DNA from: Firmicutes bacterium UBA995
Lineage (GTDB): Bacteria > Bacillota > Sulfobacillia > UBA995
Direction of reading: 5' to 3'
NCBI GenBank assembly: GCA_002291985.1
Contig: DBBB01000064.1
Span: 1 to 12,007, forward strand
Length of the DNA stretch: 12,007 bases
Position 1 is the first letter of the stretch. Each line of letters opens with the position of its first letter. The notes under the pieces are model-generated. The model was not told the origin of the DNA. It ran no database searches and saw only the letters and a list, made by a program, of their open reading frames with translations. Positions 7,573-12,007 of this stretch are shown in pieces. A program made the position numbers and the translations under genes.

Positions 7573-8566
7573 CCGGCAGCCCGCGCTCGCGCAACCATGC
7601 CACGGCGTCGGCGATGGCGTGGCGTACCGGGTGGGGCCGAAAACCCAGTTCGCGGACGGCCCTGCCATGGCTGATGTGGGAGTTGCTGCCCAGGGTATAC
7701 ACCGAGTCGCGGGTCAATAGCGGACGCGAGCCTGTCAACCGGCCGTAGAGCGTGAGGAGCCCCGCTGCCGGGTAAGCGCACCACCGGGGAATCCGCAGCC
7801 GGGGAGGGGGGGTTCCCGTCAGTTCGGCCAGGATGGCCAGGATCTCCCGGACCGCCAGGCGCTGGCCGGACAGGATGTAACTCCGCCCCGGCTGCCCCCG
7901 GGCAGCGGCAGCCATCATCCCCGCCGCCACATCCCGCACGTCGACGAAATCGTAGGCCCCGTCGACGTAGGCCGGTAGCCGGCGCCGGCTGAAGTCGAGG
8001 ATCAACTGGCCCATCGGCGATGGCCGGTAGTCGTGAGGGCCGATTGCCCCGGTAGGGCACACGACCACCGCGTCCAGACCGCGCTCTACCACGGCTAATA
8101 CTTCCTGCGTGCCCCGCGCCTTGGACCGGCCGTAGTCGGTATCGATGGACGTAGGATCGAACGCCTGCTCCTCGTCGATCTCAATGCCGTGATCGGGTTC
8201 AGTCAACGCGTGAATGGAACTGGTGTGCACCAGTCGATCCACGCCGCACGCAAGGCAAGCCTCGGCCACCCGCCGGGCGCCCCGGACGTTGACTTCCTCC
8301 AGCAGCGATGCGTCCCCCGGGGCGATGCTCACGATCGAAGCCAGATGGTACACCTCCGACGCCCCCGTGAACACCTCGCGCAGAGCTACCGGGTCCCGCA
8401 CATCGCCCCAGCGCACTTCCACGGGCAGTCCCGCCAGCGGCTGCAGATTATCGCCGGGCTGGACCATGCATCGCACCCGGCGACCGGCCGCTATCAGGCA
8501 CCGCACCAGGTTGTTGCCGATGTGCCCGGTGGCGCCTGTTACCGCGACCAGAGGGGAATCGTTCAA
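7562..8566 (-). CDS. Extended-SDR NAD(P)-dependent epimerase/dehydratase family protein
   Basis: Rossmann-fold oxidoreductase of the extended short-chain dehydrogenase class, 334 aa. It resembles dihydroflavonol-4-reductase/HpnA-like members. The cofactor loop TGATGHIG is at 10-17 and GDVRD (54-58) marks the adenine-contacting strand. HLAS (74-77) and HTSS (114-117) precede the active-site YxxxK, Y145 and K149 in DYGRSK. The region 'VVCPTGAIGPHDY' is also typical. The fold is complete to 'GFRPHPVRHAIADAVAWLRERG', which is the family's usual C-terminus. Start at TTG 8566, 8 nt after GGAGG; the GTG at 8575 overlaps that site. Its substrate (nucleotide sugar, hopanoid precursor, steroid-like or flavonoid-like) cannot be told from sequence. 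It lies downstream of the TetR gene but is separated from it by a terminator, so regulation by that repressor is possible but not shown. Confidence 0.88.
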   Translation of the reverse strand: MNDSPLVAVTGATGHIGNNLVRCLIAAGRRVRCMVQPGDNLQPLAGLPVEVRWGDVRDPVALREVFTGASEVYHLASIVSIAPGDASLLEEVNVRGARRVAEACLACGVDRLVHTSSIHALTEPDHGIEIDEEQAFDPTSIDTDYGRSKARGTQEVLAVVERGLDAVVVCPTGAIGPHDYRPSPMGQLILDFSRRRLPAYVDGAYDFVDVRDVAAGMMAAAARGQPGRSYILSGQRLAVREILAILAELTGTPPPRLRIPRWCAYPAAGLLTLYGRLTGSRPLLTRDSVYTLGSNSHISHGRAVRELGFRPHPVRHAIADAVAWLRERGLPVRA

Positions 8567-8574
8567 CGGTCCCA

Positions 8575-8579
8575 CCTCC
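8575..8579 (-). promoter_or_regulatory. Ribosome binding site deciding the SDR start
   Basis: GGAGG on the minus strand, 8 nt before TTG 8566. The in-frame GTG at 8575 begins on the last base of this site. Confidence 0.65.
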
Positions 8580-8612
8580 GCAATCGTGAACTTATGTTCG
8601 CTTCTTTAGGAC

Positions 8613-8639
8613 AAAAATCCGCAGCCGGGCCAAGCTGCG
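8613..8639 (-). terminator. Rho-independent terminator of the TetR gene
   Basis: On the minus strand, CGCAGC and GCTGCG arms (6 bp) enclose an 8-nt loop (TTGGCCCG) and are followed after two bases by five T. It starts 11 nt beyond the TetR stop and ends about 47 nt before the SDR start, so it separates the two genes. Confidence 0.7.
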
Positions 8640-8649
8640 CCATTGCCGT

Positions 8650-9240
8650 TCAGTCGGTCACCCCGAGCCTGCCTTCGATATCCTGAAAGTAGAAGATTAG
8701 CATGCGGTTGATCAGCTCTTCAATGCGCTCGATATCAGGGATGCTGCGCAGGATGATGAACAGACCCTCCACAAACCCGGACGCCACCAGGTGGATCAGC
8801 ACGTCGTCCCCCTCGCCCGGGGCCGAGTATAGCTCTTCCTTGATGCGCCTGGCCACCATGGCGACGAGCGTCTCCAGGAAGTCTTCGTGGCGCGAGCCCG
8901 AACTCTTGTCCGCGACTACCAGAAGTTGGCGGCCGTGCCGGGAATGCACGCCCATGATGCCGCTGGCGATGTGCCGGGCTATCGACCGGATGTCTCCCCG
9001 GGTACGCTTGCTCAACTGGTGCGACTCGAAGATCAGCGCGGATATGTCCCGATAGCCCGCCTGGACGATCTCGTCGAATATCTCCTCCTTGTTCTTGAAG
9101 TAGCGATAGATGTTGCCCGTGGCAACGCGAGCCCGCCTGGCCATCCGCCGCATCCGGGCCCGCGCGAAACCGTGTTGCTCGAATTCGGCGAGGGCAGCTT
9201 CCAGGATCCGCGCCCTGATTTCTTCCTTCTGATATTGCAT
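8650..9240 (-). CDS. TetR/AcrR-family transcriptional regulator
   Basis: DNA-binding repressor, 196 aa, normal TetR length. The N-terminal domain runs 'RARILEAALAEFEQHGFARARMRRMARRARVATGNIYRYFKNKEEIFDEIV' in outline (residues 9-59). The helix-turn-helix lies at about 27-46 and the YRYFKNKEE motif follows. The rest (60-196) is an all-helical ligand and dimerisation domain with no recognisable inducer class. ATG 9240 has a weak GGTGG 7 nt upstream. It has its own consensus promoter, a perfect palindrome over the -35, and its own terminator, so it is monocistronic and probably autorepressed. The flanking cupin and SDR genes are candidate targets. Its basic recognition region (RARMRRMARRAR) is notable, but specificity cannot be read from it. 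Confidence 0.93.
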   Translation of the reverse strand: MQYQKEEIRARILEAALAEFEQHGFARARMRRMARRARVATGNIYRYFKNKEEIFDEIVQAGYRDISALIFESHQLSKRTRGDIRSIARHIASGIMGVHSRHGRQLLVVADKSSGSRHEDFLETLVAMVARRIKEELYSAPGEGDDVLIHLVASGFVEGLFIILRSIPDIERIEELINRMLIFYFQDIEGRLGVTD

Positions 9241-9269
9241 GCGTGAACCACCGTTCGCCTTTACTTCAA

Positions 9270-9298
9270 AGCATACACTGGCCCTTGACTGCCGTCAA
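9270..9298 (-). promoter_or_regulatory. Sigma-A-type promoter of the TetR gene
   Basis: On the minus strand TTGACG (9298-9293) and TATGCT (9275-9270) are spaced by exactly 17 bp. Each matches consensus at 4 or 5 of 6 bases. Transcription would start near 9263, giving a leader of about 22 nt. Confidence 0.75.
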
Positions 9299-9301
9299 GG
9301 G
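9282..9301. promoter_or_regulatory. Probable TetR operator: perfect 8+8 bp palindrome
   Basis: CCCTTGAC (9282-9289) and GTCAAGGG (9294-9301) are perfect inverted arms around TGCC. The right arm contains almost all of the -35 hexamer of the TetR promoter, so bound protein would block RNA polymerase. Size and symmetry suit a TetR dimer. I did not see a second copy near the SDR or cupin start. Confidence 0.65.
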
Positions 9302-9303
9302 AG

Positions 9304-9339
9304 CAGAGGCAGGGGTGTGGACGGACAGAGGCAGGAGTG
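9304..9339. repeat. Two 14-bp direct repeats upstream of the TetR promoter
   Basis: CAGAGGCAGGGGTG (9304-9317) and CAGAGGCAGGAGTG (9326-9339) match at 13 of 14 bases and are offset by 22 bp, about two helical turns. They lie just upstream of the TetR -35 and downstream of the cupin stop. Confidence 0.5.
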
Positions 9340-9348
9340 AGTCCTGCC
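9330..9348 (-). terminator. Hairpin after the cupin gene, terminator-like without U-run
   Basis: Perfect 7-bp arms GGCAGGA and TCCTGCC with a 5-nt loop, about 23 nt past the cupin stop. The minus strand continues TCTGTCC rather than a T-run, so termination would be weak. It uses part of the second direct repeat as one arm. Confidence 0.35.
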
Positions 9349-9371
9349 GGGAAACGATCGAGGTGTCCGCC

Positions 9372-9833
9372 CTACGCCTTCCCCGCCGCTATGACTTGCT
9401 TCATCTCCTTCCCTGTCTTCACGGTCCGATTCGCGTCCCGGTACAACTGCTCAAGCCGCGCGAGCGAGTGAATCTTGAGGTCCGGGTGCGGCGGCGGCGA
9501 ATATACCAGCACGAAGCTGGCAGTGCGGTCGCCAGTGTTCTTGAGTTCTACCCGGGGACCGGGCCGCAACGGTATCAGCATTGCCATGCGAGGTAGCAGC
9601 TCGTGCTTCTTGTCGTCACGAGTGACCTCCAGTCGGCCTTCCAGCATGTAAATCGCGCGTTCCAGGAGTTCCGCATCCTTCCCCTGCGCCGAACCGGTGG
9701 TGACGCTCACACCCGGCAGCAGGTAACTCACACTCATGCTGATGTTATCGCCGAAAAGCAGTGGTTGATACCAGTCGGGTTTATGAAAGAATCCGGGCAT
9801 GTCATCGAGCTTGACGATCTGGAACTCCGCCAC
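9372..9833 (-). CDS. Small cupin-domain protein lacking canonical metal ligands
   Basis: Single-domain cupin of 153 aa, probably cytoplasmic (no signal or membrane segment). The beta-barrel core is recognisable from about residue 35: 'SYLLPGVSVTTGSAQGKDAELLERAIYMLEGRLEV' in outline, then 'LLPRMAMLIPLRPGPRVELKNTGD' as cupin motif 2 with its conserved P, G and N, then 'SFVLVYSPP'. The HxH and E of motif 1 and the H of motif 2 are missing, so metal-dependent catalysis of the usual type is unlikely; a ligand-binding or sensor role is possible. Start at GTG 9833, 7 nt after GGAGGAGG (9841-9848). The frame is open upstream to 9953 but that part is low-complexity and precedes the ribosome site. It lies upstream of the TetR gene on the same strand, 131 nt away, and the TetR gene has its own promoter. 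Substrate unknown. Confidence 0.75.
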   Translation of the reverse strand: MAEFQIVKLDDMPGFFHKPDWYQPLLFGDNISMSVSYLLPGVSVTTGSAQGKDAELLERAIYMLEGRLEVTRDDKKHELLPRMAMLIPLRPGPRVELKNTGDRTASFVLVYSPPPHPDLKIHSLARLEQLYRDANRTVKTGKEMKQVIAAGKA

Positions 9834-10027
9834 CGTGCATCCTCCTCCGCGTTCAAGTAAGCCGGCTGTGCTCATGGATGGGCGGGTCTGCCGCGTTGCC
9901 TCCCTGTTACCGGCAGCTTCGCGGTGGCATCCCTCCCCTGACCATGCGCGCAAAGGAGGGTTCTCCGCGCCTTACCAGTCTCCTTCTGGTCCCGGGCGGC
10001 ATGGCCCGGCATGCAGCAGGGCGACCC
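9834..10027. other. Non-coding gap with a GC hairpin
   Basis: About 190 nt between the cupin start and the broken deacetylase end. It holds the cupin ribosome site, a hairpin with CCGGGC/GCCCGG arms at 9992-10009, and a smaller ACCAG/CTGGT hairpin near 9975-9990. Neither hairpin has a T-run. No coding region or clear promoter is seen. It may contain remains of the deacetylase 3' part, but I cannot recognise any. Confidence 0.4.
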
Positions 10028-10657
10028 CTACGGCATCCCGGGACGGCGCGGCCGTTTCCAAGGGAGGACTTCAAGGGCTGACGCGCGGCCCGGGCTGACG
10101 CGCCTTGCGCGATTGCCCGTCGGCGAGTGCCGGGCATGAATGTGAACGAGGTCCACCGCTCGGCCGACCAGCCGCTGGGGGACTCCCCGTTCCTGCAGCA
10201 CGGGGTAGCCATGATCGGCCCAGCCCCGGTAGCCGTCGTCGAAGGTTAGTAGGAACCAGTCGCCGGCGAGGTGAAGGTCGCCCCCCATCCAGTCTGCGAA
10301 CTGTCTGAGCGTCAGCGCTCGCCAGCCATGGTCCAGAAACCACTGGAGATCGGCCCCCAGGCGCTCCGGTGTCACCGTATAGGGGTTGTCGGGATGGGGG
10401 TGGACATCGTGGTAGATCAGCACGGCTACCCGGGCCTCCGGAGAACTGGCGGCCTTTGGAATTGCCTGCTGCGGATCGCCAGCGTTGACCTCGGGACTGG
10501 CTTGAGGAAGAACGGGAACAGGTGCAAGAGAACGGATAAAGTCGGGAGCGAGGGGCGCCGCAGGATGCACCACCGGGGGGCCTTCCGCGCGGGCCGCGGC
10601 GAGCCCGGCCAGCATCAGGGGGAGCAGCGCCAATGCGAGGATGATCCGTCGAGCCAT
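10028..10657 (-). pseudogene. Secreted NodB-type polysaccharide deacetylase, probably truncated
   Basis: N-terminal half of a polysaccharide deacetylase (carbohydrate esterase 4 type), which removes acetyl groups from peptidoglycan or exopolysaccharide outside the cell. ATG 10657 has GAGGGAG 8 nt upstream. Residues 4-24 form a signal peptide (IILALALLPLMLAGLAAARA). A Pro/Ala-rich linker leads to VLIYHDVHP (79-87), then NPYTVTPERL, 'LTLRQFADWM' and the NodB motif 1 TFDDGY (138-143; D140 the likely base, D141 metal-binding). Family resemblance is lost after about residue 160 (near base 10177): the HxxxH motif 2 and motifs 3-5 are absent, and the last 50 residues are Arg/Pro-rich. Neither other minus-strand frame restores the domain, so a deletion or rearrangement fits better than a simple frameshift. 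As it stands, 209 aa, it should lack deacetylase activity. Confidence 0.72.
10075..10103. repeat. Tandem 12-bp direct repeat at the deacetylase 3' end
   Basis: GGGCTGACGCGC occurs at 10075-10086 and again at 10092-10103, separated by GGCCC. It falls in the part of the deacetylase frame that no longer resembles the family, and may mark a rearrangement junction. Confidence 0.6.
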
Positions 10658-10680
10658 GCCATCAACTCCCTCGCCTCCAT

Positions 10681-10708
10681 GATATATGAAAGAGCTGCTG
10701 GCAGTCAT
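10681..10708 (-). promoter_or_regulatory. Possible deacetylase promoter
   Basis: Minus-strand ATGACT (10708-10703) and TATATC (10686-10681), spaced 16 bp, each 4 or 5 of 6 to consensus. The start would fall near 10674, leaving a short leader of about 17 nt. Confidence 0.3.
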
Positions 10709-10738
10709 CCGGCAAGCGGTCGATTTAGTGGGGAACGC

Positions 10739-10767
10739 CTCCCCCGATCGGGGGAGCTAACTCCCCC
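10739..10767. repeat. Three alternating 7-bp arms forming mutually exclusive hairpins
   Basis: CTCCCCC (10739-10745), GGGGGAG (10750-10756) and CTCCCCC (10761-10767) are separated by 4-nt spacers GATC and CTAA. The middle arm can pair with either neighbour but not both. The right arm ends one base before the -35 of the downstream plus-strand promoter. No T-run follows on either strand. Confidence 0.7.
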
Positions 10768-10768
10768 G

Positions 10769-10798
10769 TTGACATTATCGGGCGAGAGGCCGTAAGAT
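10769..10798 (+). promoter_or_regulatory. Promoter of the Trp-rich secreted protein gene
   Basis: Perfect -35 TTGACA (10769-10774), 18-bp spacer, -10 TAAGAT (10793-10798, 4/6). Transcription would begin around 10805, just before the AGGGAG ribosome site at 10806-10811, so the leader is very short, perhaps nearly leaderless. Abuts the alternating inverted arms on its upstream side. Confidence 0.6.
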
Positions 10799-10818
10799 TC
10801 TGATGAGGGAGATTATGG

Positions 10819-11265
10819 GTGAGGAGGCGGAAGACCGTTAAGAGCGTATCGCGCATGGTACCTATCCTGTTGACGGTTACCCTGATTGTGGGCGTCTTTC
10901 TCATGGTGACTCCGGCCCGAGCGTCCAGCCCGAACTTCGTGACAACTTGGCAGTCGCTCTTGGGAGTATATTGGCACAGTTATATTCAGATCCGGGCGTC
11001 ATTCAGCGACAATGGGCGGCATGCACTTACAGGGGCCCACCGGTTCTGGAGGCTCGACGGCTTTGATACTGGTTGGCGCGCGACATCGATGGCGCCTGGA
11101 CCGTGGTGCAGCGAAATCCGCTCGGACTATCTGCGGGCACGCGACTCCTTACGCGGGGGGGATAGGCATGTAATGCACCACGGGTGGTCCTTTTGGTGGT
11201 GGACCCCTGGTACTCCCTTGCCCCAGTTCATACCCGTTTATCCAAGTGATTCCGCCGGTGAGTAA
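10819..11265 (+). CDS. Secreted tryptophan-rich small protein, family not recognised
   Basis: 148 aa, unrecognised by family. GTG 10819 follows AGGGAG (10806-10811) by 7 nt; the ATG at 10815 is in another frame and stops within nine codons. The N-terminus is basic (RRRKTVKSVSR), then hydrophobic (about 14-31), ending in TPARA-SS, a good signal-peptidase I site after about residue 36. The mature part of about 112 residues has nine tryptophans, four of them in GWSFWWW near the end, one cysteine (PWCSE), and an HALTGAHRFW stretch. It is visibly less GC-rich than the genes to the left, which suggests recent acquisition. The next gene, 27 nt downstream on the same strand, encodes a membrane protein. 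Size, export signal and partner recall lactococcin-972-type bacteriocin loci; I see no diagnostic motif, so this is only a hypothesis. A cell-wall or envelope-stress protein is an alternative. Confidence 0.75.
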   Translation: MRRRKTVKSVSRMVPILLTVTLIVGVFLMVTPARASSPNFVTTWQSLLGVYWHSYIQIRASFSDNGRHALTGAHRFWRLDGFDTGWRATSMAPGPWCSEIRSDYLRARDSLRGGDRHVMHHGWSFWWWTPGTPLPQFIPVYPSDSAGE

Positions 11266-11292
11266 GCGTCTCCCGGCAAGGAGGGCGGCAAG

Positions 11293-12007
11293 GTGCTGCT
11301 GAACCCGCGGCTGTCGATGAATCTTCGGCTGGCGCTGAGCTGCTTCTTCCTCGGCATCCTGACGGCATTCGTGGTGTGGTCCGCGCAGTTGGTGCTCGAA
11401 GACCGCAGAATATTGACTTTCGACATGCCGGGCGACGTCACCGTGCTTGACGTGCGCAGGATTGCGTGGCCTAGAGCCTGGCCGGTCGAGGCGGTGTCGG
11501 CTCAGGGAGAACTCCTGGCGTACCTCCGCGACCGGTCACTTGCGCTGGTCGTTGCTGGCTGCCGCGGGCGGGGGGGTCGCCCGCAAATGCTCGTCTACGA
11601 TCCGCCCGGTCTGGTCCCGTGGTTTCCCCGGGCCACCCCCGAGGAGTATAGCTCTTCAATGAGTGGCGCGTACCTCTTTGCGGGCACCTGGTCGGAACGG
11701 CGATGGTCAGAGGCTGCCACTACCCCCCTCCTGCCGAGGGGGGTAGTGGTGGAAGGCGTGATAGCACCACCACCTGGTGCCTTCACCCATCAATACGCGA
11801 GACGCATCGGACACGATCTGCAAGATCCGCTACCCCCCGGCGACTACGTCATCAACACCGTTGACTCAAGTGTAGTCGATCACATCGTTGCCCTGCTGCA
11901 TCGAATGGGCTTTGAACATGTACGGCCGCAAAGGTTCCCGCTGATGCAAACGCTGATGCTGGTCGCCCTCGACCGCTACGTGTTTGTCGCCCTGATCTTC
12001 TTGCTGG
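11293..12007 (+). CDS. Integral membrane protein with large ectodomain (partial, C-terminus beyond window)
   Basis: An open frame of 238 codons from GTG 11293 to the window edge without a stop, missed by simple start-to-stop searches because it is unfinished. AAGGAGG (about 11279-11285) lies about 8 nt upstream. After a short basic start (LLNPRLSMNLR) comes one membrane helix at about 13-33 (LALSCFFLGILTAFVVWSAQL). A soluble, probably external region of some 185 residues follows, with stretches such as PGDVTVLDVRRIAW, GAYLFAGTWSERRW and DYVINTVDSSVVDHIVALLHRMGF. A second hydrophobic helix begins near residue 222 (LMQTLMLVALDRYVFVALIFLL). The TM-ectodomain-TM layout is that of ABC-permease or bacteriocin-associated integral membrane proteins, but what lies beyond is unseen. 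Co-directional and 27 nt from the Trp-rich secreted protein, so probably one operon. Contains a perfect 14-bp hairpin. Confidence 0.72.
   Translation, partial: MLLNPRLSMNLRLALSCFFLGILTAFVVWSAQLVLEDRRILTFDMPGDVTVLDVRRIAWPRAWPVEAVSAQGELLAYLRDRSLALVVAGCRGRGGRPQMLVYDPPGLVPWFPRATPEEYSSSMSGAYLFAGTWSERRWSEAATTPLLPRGVVVEGVIAPPPGAFTHQYARRIGHDLQDPLPPGDYVINTVDSSVVDHIVALLHRMGFEHVRPQRFPLMQTLMLVALDRYVFVALIFLL
11717..11749. repeat. Perfect 14-bp-stem hairpin inside the membrane-protein gene
   Basis: CCACTACCCCCCTC (11717-11730) and GAGGGGGGTAGTGG (11736-11749) are perfect inverted arms around CTGCC. It lies in the ectodomain-coding part; the frame reads through it (TTPLLPRGVVV). A stem this strong is unusual within a coding region. 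Confidence 0.85.

Noticed and set aside
9901..9950. T-box-like string (GGG...CCACCGCG on the minus strand) before the cupin gene
   Set aside because: It has an extra base compared with the AGGGTGGNACCGCG antiterminator core and lacks the UGGN bulge that binds tRNA. No specifier stem or terminator was found, and the downstream gene is not a usual T-box target.

Overview
The window is GC-rich bacterial DNA, probably from an anaerobic, possibly thermophilic, high-GC Firmicute. This is inferred from strong GGAGG ribosome sites about 8 nt before frequent GTG/TTG starts, sigma-A-like promoters, and a 2-hydroxyacyl-CoA dehydratase-type activase. No rRNA, tRNA, CRISPR array or transposase is visible, and every gap between genes is shorter than 300 bases.

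Left block (1-4869, all minus strand, read right to left): tldD and tldE overlap by 4 nt. They are followed 23 nt later by an RseC-like membrane protein and 21 nt after that by a SagB/ThcOx-type nitroreductase lipoprotein, so these four look like one operon. After a gap of about 180 nt comes the start of a BadF/HgdC-type activase that runs off the left end. TldD/TldE form a metalloprotease that trims modified peptides, and SagB-type flavoenzymes include azoline dehydrogenases. No YcaO cyclodehydratase or precursor peptide is in view, so a RiPP pathway is only a possibility.

Middle (4995-7572, plus strand): a Cu+-exporting P1B-1 ATPase with two CxxC metal-binding domains, divergent from tldD. 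It has an extended -10 promoter with an unusual 19-bp spacer carrying a small dyad. Its 3' end overlaps a convergent extended-SDR (epimerase-type) gene by 11 nt.

Regulatory and accessory block (7562-9833, minus strand): the SDR gene, a TetR-family repressor with its own terminator and a consensus promoter whose -35 is covered by a perfect 8+8 bp palindrome (probable autoregulatory operator), and a small cupin-fold protein lacking the usual metal-binding histidines.

Right block (10028-12007): a secreted NodB-type polysaccharide deacetylase that keeps its TFDDGY motif but loses all family resemblance soon after it, so probably truncated. Divergent from it, a promoter preceded by three alternating 7-bp arms drives a secreted tryptophan-rich small protein of unknown family. 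This is followed 27 nt later by the start of a membrane protein (TM, ectodomain, TM) that runs off the right end. The pair is organised like lactococcin-972-type secreted peptide and membrane-partner loci, but the homology is not proven. It is the best candidate here for an undescribed system. Its membrane gene contains a perfect 14-bp-stem hairpin.
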